From positions 178,424-242,423 of the forward strand of contig CAUYUJ010014266.1 of the NCBI GenBank assembly GCA_963575745.1: a stretch of DNA of 64,000 bases. Direction: 5' to 3'. A program made the position numbers and the translations under genes. Positions 51,959 to 63,090 of this stretch are shown in pieces (positions within the stretch are counted from its first letter, which is position 1; each line of letters begins with the position of its first letter). Below the pieces are notes generated by a model, which saw only the letters and a program-made list of their open reading frames with translations, searched no databases and was not told the origin of the DNA. The DNA comes from Prorocentrum cordatum. Its lineage: Eukaryota > Sar > Dinophyceae > Prorocentrales > Prorocentraceae.

Positions 51959-53921
51959 CTAGTGTGGTAAAACTCGGGGCTCGTCGGGCTCGTCGGCAGA
52001 ACGCTTAGGCCGATCTGAGGGGCGCGTGCCCTCTGCTGGTCTCTGGGCGAGCGTCGGAGTGAATGCGTGCACGTGGTCCTGCTTGCAGATGCCAGGTGGG
52101 CAGTCGCCCAGCCAGACTATCAGCTGGCCCAGAGGGCGGCCTTGGCCAACTCGGCGTTGGTTGCCACTACTGCGGCCTGTCCGCTCGAGGACGCACTTTG
52201 CGCCGCCTCGTTCTGCGTGGTGGCTGCGCTCTGCCGCGAAACGGGACCCGCTCTCGTGCTGCTTGACGGTCCCGCCTGGCACTGCAGTGCCATGCTTGAA
52301 CTTATCTCTGGGCCCGCGGAACAAGGGCGGCAATCTGTCTGATGCGGCTGCCGCGGCCACGGCAGCGTCGAACCCGCCATCTGGTTCTGCAGGTGGCAAC
52401 GGTGCTGGATCGGCATCGTCGACGCAACCCGCGTCGCCAACGTCGACGCCGCCTTGTGAGCTCTGGGCTGGCTCGACGTCCGATCCATCAGAAAAATTGC
52501 CGAAAAGGGCGCTCTCCCCATCGGTGTCTATGTCCACGTGTTCTGGCGCAGGGTCATCGACATGCGCTGCGTGAAGATCAACCTCGGCGACGTCAGGAGA
52601 GTCGCTCCCGCTCTCTTCGCTGCGGTCCGCCAATGCCTCTGTGGCGGCAGCGGCGCGTTTAGCAGGCCCTGCCCCAACGGCTTTCGTAGCGGCCTTCCTC
52701 TTCCGAGGCTTCGGGGGGGAGGCGGCGCGCCCCGCAAGTCGCGCGCTAAGAGTGGAGTCTCCCGCGCGCGCTGCGTAGCTCGTCGGCGCGTGGCAAGACG
52801 ACGGCGGTCAGCGTGCAGCTCGTGCGCGCCGACCTGTATGGTGCGCTTGGCCCACTCTTCATCGAAACAATCGTTGGCAACCTCGTGGGTCGTCAGATGG
52901 CGGAGCGCAGGGGTCGACGCATCCAGGTTAAGCGTGGGAGACATCCCGCGGCGTCCAGGGCGGTGTTCGCGCGGCTCCCACTGCGCCCCGGAAAATGCAA
53001 GCCTCCAAGGCCTCGCGGGGTGAAAGGGGGGCGTGGTGCAGCGACGTGGGTGAAGAAAGGTCGCTGGCGACATCGAGCGCCAATGGTCCGCCTGCGTCGG
53101 GCGCAGGCCCCAGGGGCGCAGCCGGAAGACATTTAATGGTGACATCCAGGACCAAACGACCCAAACAACATTTCTCCTTGAATGCCTTGGGCCCGGGCTG
53201 GTGGTCGAGCGCGCGCCGAACGACGTGCGTCCTGTCGTGGAACTTCCTGGCGATTACGGACGGCCCTGTGCACGCGCAGTGCTCAGCTAGCCAGCAGGGC
53301 CAAAAGGGCCTCGGCGGGGCGTGCAGCTTACACCAGTTCGCCTCAGAAAAGAGTGAGCGCATCCTTTTCCACTAGTCGGACTCGACCTGCGCGGTGTCTG
53401 TGTCGAGTGCATTCAGAACTTCGGATGCGATGGAGTCAGGCGTCCTGGAGTGCACCGTCGCAGGCGCGAGTCCACGGTGGACAGACGCATCGCCAGATGC
53501 AGACTGCGGCGCGCCGCCGCCGACCATGTGCCAGTCCCGCGCCAGTGCCGCAGCGTCGCGAGTGGATTCGCGGCGAAGGTCGTCGGCCGCCCCCTTGGCC
53601 TCAACAACCCCCCTCGCCAGCAGCGCCTTGTGCAGCTGCCGGTCGACCAGGGCTGATCGCAACGTGGCGTTCCCATGGGCAAGGGCAGCGCTCGCCGCCA
53701 CTGCGCGGTCGCCCGTGCCAGGGCCAGCATCATCAGCCAACGCCTGGCCAGCGTGACCCAACGCGCTGGCACGCGACGGCCCCTGGGTTGGCAAGCCTCG
53801 CCGACCGACCGAGTGCTCCTGGATACCGGTCCGCGCTAGGTCCTCGCATGGGGAATCTAGCCTCAGCACTCAGAGCCCGAAGCTGCGTGGACATGGCGAT
53901 CCCTGACGCGTGGTCCATCAT
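51959..53921 (-). pseudogene. unknown acidic/basic nuclear-type protein, interrupted
   Basis: Read on -. 53869 to 52928 is one frame of about 313 codons broken only by TAG at 53372-53374 (AQVESD stop KRMRSLFSEANWCKLH). Further downstream the frame changes to LRHLTTHEVANDCFDEEWAK (about 52900-52840), then changes again to PKPRKRKAATKAVGAGPAKR and EESGSDSPDVAEVDLHAAHV, open to TGA/TAG at 51959. The last part has an NLS and a long acidic region. Either small introns are present or it is a pseudogene; the in-frame TAG favours the latter. No family recognised. Confidence 0.45.
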
Positions 53922-54187
53922 GCGGCCGCCGCCCTCAGGATGGACGAGAGCGCGTCAGACCCACTTCGCCAGGTTCGGCGTGGCAGCTCGCTCCTGCTGG
54001 CGTTGGCGCTCTCGTCGCGCTCTGAACGACTCGTTGCGCCAGTAGCGCAGACTGTTGCCATTTCCACGCCTGCCGAACTAATGAGCGAAAACAAAAACCA
54101 AGGAGTGAGGGTGCGTCCAGTTCCCGAGTAAATTTCCTGAGAGGAGCAAGGGGGATATTTATCCCCCCCCTCCCCCCCCTCTCCTCC

Positions 54188-56551
54188 TCAACCCTTCTCC
54201 TCCGAGCCTGGCTCAAGTGAGTCCTCCACTGACCGCCTCCCGTCGTTGCATTCATTCCTCCTACCATCCCGTGCGCGTGTGTTCGTCATCCGCAGGGTCG
54301 TCAAACGGCCCAGATGCGCTCTGCATCTGGTTCTCGCTGTGGGTCCGCTCGATGGACGAAGTGCTCGCCGCCGAGAGCGACGTCGGTGCGCCCGATTCTG
54401 CGCGGGCCATGTCTCCGGCAACGCCGCCGCGCGACTCGTAACAACTGACGAAGTTCCACGTGTAATCGTCCAGCGTGCATTCCGGGACCTTCCCGACCTC
54501 CTCAAGCTCGCTGTGGTTCCGAAGGCGAGATAATGTCGAGCATGGAAAATTGTAGTGCCGAGCAATCAGCTGGTCAACGCTGGCCGACAAGTGAGCGCAC
54601 GACGAGAACACTTGCGACTGCCTCTCCGCCGTAACCTTGGAACGCAGACCCGGTGACCGTCGCCATATGTGAATGTGCCAACTGTCGCCAGGAACTCGGC
54701 AACATCACGTCGTTCAGCAGCCTCCCAAAGTGGGCATGACCTCGATCCAGTGCGAGGAATATTGCGTTGCTGCTTGACTTCCCGCTCTACTCCGCCACGC
54801 TGCAATCCTCTCAACATCATGATGCTGCACGGCTCATTGGAAACAACGAACATAAACGCATCGTCGTGGAACAAAACCATTCGTCAACCACAGCAACGTA
54901 CGGGAAATTTTCACCTCCTAGTCTTCTCTCCACGCAGAAACCTCAACGCCTTTCAACGCGTCATCTCCGATCTCGCCGTCGGACGGCCCGTCGACATCCA
55001 TGTCGGCATCCTCGCCGACGTCGATCTGGGCGGGGATCGCGCCGTACAACACTTTAATATACGCCTCTGGCAGCAAGTTGTGCACGAAGGGCGGGGGGCG
55101 CAAGCCGCCGACGCTAAGATGTGCACCAGTCCAGTTCTGTCTGTCCACGACAGTAGCCATGTTCTTGCACAGTGCTTTTAGCCCACAAGTTCTCATCAAA
55201 TACAGCGTGTGAGATCTGAACGTGCAGCAGCCAATGCAATGGTGTTCCACTCGATCTACCCTGCGCGCATTTCCATTCCAGAGGCCAATGGCAAACTTTC
55301 GCCTAAACATATCTGCAGAAGTCCTCTCTCGCAAGAATGTGTCGTAAACGAAGTTGTTGTCCTGAAATTCGGATTCCGACAATTCCCCATGCTGAAATAA
55401 CAGTGAGCCGCTCATCCAGAAGATCTCTCTGCTAATCTGTGGGATTCTCCCCCTCATGGGCAACTGCGTCAGAATGATGAGGGTGCCCGCTGGCTCCTGG
55501 AGTTCACTGCCGAGGGTCGTCACTTTCATTTTCTTGTGGGCGTCGCAATGCAAATGCATTGCTGCGCGACCTGGGTTGCTTGCCCGGACAGAATTCTCAA
55601 AGCGCGTGTCGGCGCCGTGCTCGTCTGTGATGACACACTCGACGTTCCGAAGGAAACTGCGGTCGAGCGGAGCATCCTCATCAATCGCCAAGTGCTTAAG
55701 GTCAGCTGCAATCGATTCGGCCTTCGTGCCGTCAGAAATCTGGAGAAGAGTTGGCTCATTCATAATAAATGCCAGCCATGTTCTGTCAAAAGCAACCATC
55801 TTACACAAGACGAGAGCCCTAGCAGCAGCCGCAACATTGACCTCGTACTTCGCGCATGAGCTCTCGATCGACATGGCACCAGGCTGGGCAATAGACCCAC
55901 TGTCGGTCCGAACCCATTGGCGAGTGCCGTCGTAACTTCTGAACCTGAACTCGATCGCTGCCGTCACAACGGGCGCATCGCCAGCCTCGATGCCACGGTG
56001 GTGGAAAGAAATGCCAACAACGGACTTCGCACCGGGAAAAGGCACATCTCAAGCCCTGGTGCAAACAATGGGCAATCGCGCAACACAAGTGATTGAAATG
56101 TGATTTCGGAATCCTGTTGCCCCCCGCAGCTTCTCTGCCGTGGCCACCGTCGACGACGATCGATCGGAGCAGCTCGAGCCCAGGAGATGCACAGCCAACT
56201 TTGGGACCCCTGCCGAAACCTGATCTGGCGCCAACACCCCGCCTCTGGAAACCAGATCCAGCGTGGCCTGATCAATGATGCTGGTGAGTCAAGGCCTACT
56301 ACCTGGAGCCCGAGGACATCAGCGTCGGACGCGGCGGGCCCGCCAACCTCGGGCCCGAAGAAGTCTTCGTCGGACGAAGACGCATGCGTTGGCGCCGAGA
56401 CGTGTTTGAGCCAAAACGGTTGCGGGGCGGAATGACGCGTGGCGCTCCAAAAGCGATGGCGAGCGCTTTTTCGCGCCTTCGGACCTCCCTCTGTCTGAAA
56501 ACCGTCGGGGGCGCTCTCGGGCCGAGTGCCGAAATTACCAATGCGGAACAT
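54188..56551 (-). CDS. multi-exon protein with HCDAHKK and HHCIGCC motifs
   Basis: Start Met at 56551 (MFRIGNFGTRPESAPDGFQT). The main exon runs 56045-54918, about 375 codons: ECVITDEHGADTRFEN, MHLHCDAHKKMKV, FAIGLWNGNARRVDRVEHHC then IGCC, and RQNWTGAHLSVGG, ending in an acidic tail. Smaller exons probably follow at 54880-54566 (RGLQRGGVEREVKQQRNIPR) and 54611-54261 (TLDDYTWNFVSCYESRGGV), with the joins unresolved. The arrangement (Asp-rich turn, Cys-x-x-His, Trp-x-x-x-x-Arg...His-His-Cys-x-Gly-Cys-Cys, later Trp-Thr-Gly) recalls a large family in dinoflagellate predicted proteomes, from memory and unverified. A transposase-like or nucleic-acid-binding role is possible but not shown. The exon boundary at 56045 is ambiguous because of an upstream in-frame TGA. 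Confidence 0.5.
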
Positions 56552-57440
56552 GCGTGGACATAAGAGGGAACCCAGGGCCTCGGGGCCAAAGATGTGTCAG
56601 CGGTTCAATGGATAAGGCTTCTCTGCGCCCTCAGTTCTATTTCGGCGCGCGCGCCTGCGCGGACATGCTACCGCTCGCTTTATAATCCTCATCTCGGCGC
56701 GCCCCAGACCACGTGCGAGGGCGAGGGGGGCGCGGTGGGGCGTTGGCATGGAGGAGGAATGGGGGGTGTAAAACAAAATAAAGCATGCTTATGTGTGGTG
56801 GTGTGGGGTGGGGTGGGAGGGGGCGCGCGGCATTTGGGGCGGGGGGGGGGGGCGTGCAGAAAAGGGGCTTGCATTGCGGGCCTGGGGCGGGCTGGGAGAA
56901 GCCCACATTGAACGGGGGGCTAGGGCGGTCCAGGGCTGAGGAGGGGCGAGGAATATTTTCATGTGAGACAAAAACGCACAAGACGATTCGATCAATGCCC
57001 CAACTCAGAAATCTCAGGCCCTCCGCAATGTGAACATGGTGGTCTCATTTGGGATTTGGTTTTGCCCCATCCAAGCCCCCGACCCCAGACCCCCCCAATA
57101 AGCTTGGATGGAACGTCCAATCCTCGGGCTCGGCGCGAGCCCGGCGGCGCTCAGGCTGCGCCGGGGCCCGCTTCGAGCGGGCGCGCAAGTGGTGCCAGAG
57201 GCCCCTCTTGTTGGATGAGGTTTTGCCCCGCGTGCCCCTGTGGTTGCGAAGCCTTTTGTTATTTTTCACAATCTCGGCATCAGCGCTGGAGGGCACCCGA
57301 GCGCGGCCGCCTAGTCGGGGCGGCTCGGCTCGGCCCCCTTGGGCGCGAGCCTGTGCAAAAGCCTTGAGCCTAGGCGCCGCCGGGCAGCCGGAGGCAGCGA
57401 GGGCGGCGCGCGCCGCGCCGAGCTCAGGGGCGAGGCGTTC
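56552..57440. other. no gene seen; G-rich stretch
   Basis: 56720-56950 is rich in GGGGTGGGG-type runs on +. 57080-57200 is GC-rich with open frames on both strands. No motif found. Confidence 0.4.
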
Positions 57441-57759
57441 GAGGTCGCACCACGCCAGCGGCATGAGCAGCGCGCGCCGCGCCACGCCGTAGCAGGTCAG
57501 CCTCAAATCGCACCGCCCTGCTATCGAGGATTTCCGGGGCAACTCTGCATCGTTCGCCTCGGAGGGGGGCGCGATTTGTCCGCCCGCCCCGATGGGCGCA
57601 ACAAAGCGACGCCGCAGATGAGGCCCCCTCGTGCTCCACATAGTCACTCATAATCTGGGGGCGCGACTCGAAGCCGCAGACGCTGGCGGAAGCAGCAACG
57701 ACTGCATTTGCACCCCCCCCCTTGCCGAGTCTGTGGCTGAGGCGAAGCAGCGTTCGCGC

Positions 57760-58470
57760 CTGGCCAGGAACCGTGCCCGTGAGGTCGCGAGCCGCGAGGA
57801 ACCTCGCTGGGGCCATGGCCTTCGTGAAGCCGTCGCCCCTGCGCGTCGCGGTTGGCGCGCTCGAGGGTCGTGGCCTCGCGCTCCACCACCTGCTCGCGAA
57901 GGAACCCCAAGGGCACTCTGTGGGTCCTGTCCAAAAACTTGAGCTTCTTGCTGTAGCCCTTGACGACCGCTGCAATGGTCTGCGCGTTGTCCACGAGCGC
58001 CACCAGCAGAACCTCCAGGCCAATCATCTTCTTGAGGAGCGTCTGCATGGGGATGCCCTCGTGCGCGGCGTTGTCGCTGAGCGCAACCGTCCCCGCTTCA
58101 GCTGTCGAGCCGGCCATGGGTGTCTGCTTGCGAACAGCCCGCGTAAGAGGCCACCTTCGACCAAAGGTCGGGCTATGAAGCTCTACCAGGATACTGCCAG
58201 TGGCCTTCGTGTGCTCTGGGTCGCCAGCCCAGTCGGCGTCCGACCGCGTGAGCACAACCAAGTCGAGGACGTCAGCAGGGGCCAGCTCCGCGCGGGGAGA
58301 CATAGGCCCAGCATCAGCTAGGTATGCCATAAGCCTCACCAGCGCGGCGTCGTGGGTGGCCGTCCAGCGCGCGATGACGGAGCAGAGCCGCTGCGACAGC
58401 GACGTCCGGACTCGCCGCTCGGCTGAGAAGCGGGCGGCAGCGACGCCGCGTGAGAAACGCAATTTCCAGC
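57760..58470 (-). pseudogene. pol: copia RNase H domain
   Basis: LTRSDADWAGDPEHTKATGS at about 58246-58190 holds the DxDWAGD signature. STAEAGTVALSDNAAHEGIP and LVDNAQTIAAVVKGYSKKL follow with the catalytic Glu and Asp positions, then FLDRTHRVPLGFL. The polyprotein end (GDGFTKAMAPARFLAARDL) is in another frame near 57830-57770. The domain removes the RNA strand during reverse transcription. Confidence 0.8.
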
Positions 58471-58599
58471 GAAAGCGCCAGGCTTCTCCCCCTCTTTCGC
58501 CCGCTCCTCCGGGCTCAGGAAAGGTGGAGTCACCCTGCCAGGGCGGGCGCCGTACTCGGACTGGAACTTCGCGACGGGGCTGACCGCGTAATCGTCCAT

Positions 58600-59470
58600 G
58601 TCGGTGTGGGGCCGGCGAGCGGCCGACGGGCAGACAGGGTTGACTGGGTCCATGGTGTAGCGCGCCCCCAAGTACCCGGCGGTGACTTGTCCGAGTTCTA
58701 TGAACACGATCGCCGCGTCAAGCGCCCTCCACAAGGGGCCGAGATGCTGGGGGGAACAACCGTGAACATGTCGTCTACGTGCGCGGCGAATATGCCGCCG
58801 TCGGGGTGCACGTGAACGTCGGGATGGTCCTGCCTTGCCGGCTCCCACCCGTGCTCCTTGAGGATGGCGTGCAGCTCAGACTCCCAGAGCGCCCGGGCCT
58901 CCGGGTGGCCGTGCAAGGCCTTTTAGAGGCGGCAGTGTGGCCAGATGTACCTGGGTATCTGGCGCGCCGAGCCGTCTGCGAACCAGTCGTCGCGCCACCG
59001 TTCCTGCGGGAGCTCAATGCAGGTGGGGATGCGGGACGGAGTGGAGTGTCGATGAGAGCCTGGAAGTATGCCGCCTCCGCGTCCCTCGGGCTGACAGTCC
59101 GCCCAGTCGGAGCCGCGGCCGCAAGGGCTGCGCGCGCCGCAGCAAACGACGCCGGCGCATTGGCGGCCTCCTCGGACATATCCGCGGCCGACGCGCCGGT
59201 CTTCGTGCGGATGTTGAACCCTTGAAACACCACTCGCGCCCGCTATTGTTGGGCGTCTCCTCCAAGCCCCTCGCCCTTTATCCCCAATATGGCAAACGCG
59301 CGGCCAAGCATGGCCTCAGAGAGGGATGGGTCTTGTTGCAGGTCGCGCAAGCTGTGGGCGTCGGCGGTGTTCCAAACCTCCTTGGAGCGCATCCCGCTCA
59401 GCTCCTTCTCCAGCGCCTTACGCGCGCCGTCGAAATCTGCCTCTGGCGATTTGGGTTTGACCACCCTCGT
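58600..59470 (-). pseudogene. pol: copia reverse transcriptase domain
   Basis: EVWNTADAHSLRDLQQDPSL leads in. VVFQGFNIRTKTG (about 59230), ADMSEEAANAPASFAAARAA and SPRDAEAAYFQALIDTP (first catalytic Asp) follow. A frame change comes next, then HPEARALWESELHAILKEHG and AAHVDDMFTVV, whose VDD at about 58775 is the catalytic pair. HVDDM replaces the usual YVDD, common in these elements. Confidence 0.85.
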
Positions 59471-60039
59471 CACCAGAGCAGCCCACAGTGGCCGACATGG
59501 TCGCGAGTCGTGCTCGCGATGCCCATCTCGATCCACGTCGTCGGCACCAGCGCCTGACGTAAAGTCGGCGCGGAACCGGAGGATGCTTGGAGCTGAGGTC
59601 GGGCACCAGCCCTGCGCCCATTCCAGAAGAGCCTTGCGAGCTCCTCTGGGTAGCGCGCGCTCTCCTCCGCGATGCGGCCGCGGCGCTCGACGAAAACCTT
59701 CGCGTCCGCTTCTGGGTCCACGGACGCCTTTCTGAAGGCCCAGTGGACCTTGGAGTCCGTGGTGTACAGGCACCACTCACTGCGCGTGTAGACCTGCGCG
59801 CCATCCACGACGTGCTTCAGGCCGACCGCGCTGCAGGCGACGTTGACGAACCCCCTGCCGAGTTGACCATGCTGTAGACCTTCTCCTCGCACCATAGAGC
59901 AGACGTCGAAACGCGCTCCCAGGTCGAGTCCGCGACTTTGCCCCTGGCGTAATCGCAGACCCGGGCGGCATTCTGAATGAGGGCCCTGGTAAGCTCGGGG
60001 TCGCCAGCCCCGCGCCTCCCCTGACCACCAGCACCGCGC

Positions 60040-60830
60040 GGCAAGGTATGCCGCATCATTACCTTGACCATCTCACGCACCGCGTGCTCGATGATGTCCT
60101 TCAAAAGCTTCGGCGTCTTCGTGGGCGCTCGCGTGATGCGACAGCCGTGGCGCCTCGCCACAGTAGAGCTCGATCAGGAGGTGGTCGATGCCACCGCTCT
60201 GGATGAGGCCATTCGCCGCGCTCCTGATGTTCGCGTGCGTGCTGTCGTCGATGATCGTGCCCGCGGTGGGCGCGGCAGCGGCGTCGCCATCGCGCAGAGG
60301 CCACCGGCGCGCTTCGCGCGCGCCCCCGGCGGCGGCGGCCGGCGCAGGGGCGTAGTGTGCCTCATGCTCCATGCCTGCGGAGACCGGGCGCGCGAGGCGA
60401 GGCGCTGCTGGGGCGGCCTCGGCAAACTTGCCCTTCAGCTTGAGCTCGCCGTGATTCTTCCGGCGCAGCTCCTGGGCCGCAAACCCGGCAGGGCCCCGCA
60501 GCTCGCCGTTTGTCCCGCTCGATCATCCTCTTGGCCAGGGTCAGCATCAGCCGCGGCTCTGGCGCCACCGAGGGCGGGCGCGTGGACCATGGTGGGGTGC
60601 GCGCGCTCCTGCGGATCACGCCGCCCTCGCCGAAGTCGTCGCGCCTCGAGGCCCAGGCCCTGGCGTGACCTCCAGCTGCGCGACGGGGTCGGGGGCGAGG
60701 CCCAATCGGGGAGCCTCCTCCACGTCGGGCTCCACCGAGGCGTGTCCGCGATGAGCGTCTGCGTCGACGGCGGGGGGATCGAAGGAGGAACGAAGATGAA
60801 GGACACCATCATCAGCTAGATCAGCCCCTG
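60040..60830 (-). pseudogene. extra segment between integrase and RT
   Basis: About 1.3 kb separates integrase from RT. It includes DHLLIELYCGEAPRLS (about 60190-60130), a conserved-looking hydrophobic strand plus Cys-Gly-Glu, and DIIEHAVREMVKVMMRHTL. I recall an E-x-C-C/Y-C-G-x-x-S-x-L segment at this position in other dinoflagellate copia elements; this is unverified. The rest is Ala/Gly/Pro-rich linker. Confidence 0.4.
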
Positions 60831-60859
60831 CTCCCCCCGCGACTTCGGGGCCGTGTTGG

Positions 60860-61540
60860 GGGTCAGGGTCAAGCGCGCCCATGGTGTCCATCATCTTGGC
60901 CGTCCTGCGGAAGACCGGTGCGCGCGACGAGGTAGGACTTCGCCCGCGTGTCGCCAGGCCCGGAGGCCACGCCGACTGGCGGGGGCGGCGCGAGGCGGTT
61001 CCACCACTTCACCGCTCCCAAGTGCTTCTCCTCCACCCTGGTGGTCTTGGAGCTGGCAGGCGGCCAGCGCAGCACGGGGGCGCCGAAGGGGTGCGCCGCG
61101 GGCGGCGCCTTCTCCAGGAAGCGCCGCTGCCTGGGGGCGAGCCCGTCCATGCCGACGATGGTCGCGTTGTGCGCGGACGCTCAAGCTCGAATACCGAGTG
61201 GCCACCACTTCTCGCCGATACCGCCTTGCTGCAGCAGGCAGCGAGTTCCCTCCGCAGCCGGTTGCGTCATCCTCTTCGCGGAGGGGTGCGACGCGAAGAA
61301 CTCCGTGCTCTCGTCCGTGATGTTGAGCGCGTAGGCGGCAGCCTTCCTGGCCTCGGACCCGCGCTCCATGTCTAGGTGGTCCATGTGCGCGAGCGGGCCG
61401 AAGCCCTTCTGGTCCTTTGGCGCGTGAAGCTCGACCGCGGCAGCTGGCCTTCTCGAGCTTCGGCTTTTCGTGGTCTTGCCGTAGTCGCACCCTGCGCGCG
61501 TGCCTGGCGGGCACTTCGGCAGGTGGCTGGACAAATGGAG
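60860..61540 (-). pseudogene. pol: copia pre-integrase zinc site and integrase
   Basis: LSSHLPKCPPGTRAGCDYGK (about 61540-61490) is the His/Cys pre-integrase motif. FGPLAHMDHLDM gives the first catalytic Asp region, AYALNITDESTEFFASHP the second strand, and GEKWWPLGIRA the third helix. HPFGAPVLRWPP follows in a new frame. Integrase inserts the cDNA copy into the genome. Confidence 0.75.
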
Positions 61541-61949
61541 TGCGGGGCACGGGTCGTTGTGCATCGCGGCGTCGCCCGGTTCGTCGGCCTCGCAGACCGC
61601 GCGCTTCAATGGCGCGTCGACTGGGTCGATGTCCCCGACGTACTTGGTCAGGCCGTCCTCGAGGATGTGCTCGAAGTCCTTCAGCTCCTTCCTGTCGTGC
61701 CCGGCGCTGGCCGTATCGCTTGCGACAGGTGCAATTGCAGAGAGGGGCGCGGCGGGAGTCTCCTCCTCTGGCGTGGCCAACAACGTCGGCGGGGTCACGC
61801 CTGTCTCGCCTCTTCCTGGCGTCGTCGCCCACGGCGTCGGCGGGGTCGCATCCGCGTCGTCTCCGACATGCGATTGCGCGACATCGTCAGCAGCCTCCTT
61901 CCTGGAAGGAACAGCAGCCGGCGCGCAGTGAACTCGCCGGCGGTCGCCA

Positions 61950-62340
61950 TCCCCAGATGGGGAGGCGAGCCCAGGAAGTACCATGGGCGCAAAGTTCCCC
62001 ACCCGCAGATCGATCAGCGAGCCCTCCTGGGCGAAGAACTCGGGCTTGTCCGCGAACGGCCCCCGCGCGAATCGGTGGCCATGCTGGGAGCAGCGGCGCC
62101 CGAGGGGCAGTGCAGGCACCGTGTCTGGGAGTCCGATCGTCTCCGCATCCTCGCCCGAGGCGTCAAAACTGACGGTGATTGACGTGTCTGGGACGAGGGC
62201 GCCGTTCGCCGTGTCTAGCGCGCAGATGTCTCCGCGTCGCTGTCGCTGTCCAGGAGTCCCACTCGGCGACAAGTCATTATCCGTGCCGGTGTCCAGGGCG
62301 AAGCCCTCCTCTACGGCGCGAGCGGCGCTGTTTGCGGGCA
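61950..62340 (-). pseudogene. pol: copia aspartic protease
   Basis: FALDTGTDNDL (about 62300) carries the DTG active site. ICALDTANGALVPDTS is the flap region, and LPLGRRCSQHGHRF and GNFAPMVLP match the usual end of the domain. It cleaves the polyprotein. Confidence 0.75.
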
Positions 62341-62389
62341 GAGCTGCCGCTGGTGCCGCAGGCGTTGTAGGCTTACCTGGGTCAACGTG

Positions 62390-63090
62390 CTTGCGCTGGC
62401 ACTTGTCACTCCCGGTGCATTCGCCAAGCGGCCAAACTTGCAGCGGGGGGCCTCCGACTGCGCGTCCGGCGGCTTGACTGGGGCAGCTTTGGACTTAGGC
62501 TCAGCCTTTTCCTTCGTCTTAGGCATCGCGGCCGCCTTCGCCTTGGCCTCTGGGCCCGGCTTCGTTGCGCCGCCCTGTGCGCGGGCGAACTTGCAGCGAT
62601 CTCCCGAGCGGCAGCTGCTGTGGGCAGCGAACAGTTGGCGTATCGTCTTCCCGTCGGCCGTCTTGGCCGAGTCACCAGGGGACCCTGCGGGGAGGGGAGA
62701 TCAGCTGGTCGAGATGGGGCCGCCTTCATCGCGGCCACTTCATCAAGCCCTGCTGGGTCTCCGCGCGCTGCTTCTTCGCCGCCTCCTTCTGCGCGGCATT
62801 GTGCAAGTGCGTGCTCGTCCTCGCGCTGGGCCCTTCCCCCGCCGCGTCGTGCTGCGCGAAAGCTGTCGCGGGGGCCCTTGACTTCCGGAGTTGCGCCTCC
62901 AGCAACGTCAACATCAAGATCTCATCTGGCATCTTGGCGGGGGCCATGAGAGTGTGATCCCAGGCCGCCAAACAACCATCCAGGTCACCCTTGAACTCGA
63001 GCCGGGTCAACGTGGTGAGATCGGCGCTCATCACCTGGCCGCGTTCCAGCGTGAGCCTGGAGTACGCCGTGAGGAATCTCGATGCTGAGT
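62390..63090 (-). pseudogene. gag: copia gag core and zinc finger
   Basis: LTAYSRLTLERGQVMSADL, LEFKGDLDGCLAAWDHTLM, KMPDEILMLTLLEAQLRKS and TSTHLHNAAQKEAAKKQRAE match the gag of dinoflagellate copia. After a frame change come CRSGDRCKFAR and, in a further frame, CTGSDKCQRKH, parts of a Cys/His RNA-binding finger. It packages the element RNA. Confidence 0.7.

Noticed and set aside
56595-56680. tRNA-like A box (GGTTCAATGGATAAGGC)
   Set aside because: No anticodon stem, T-loop (GGTTCGA) or acceptor pairing could be placed downstream.
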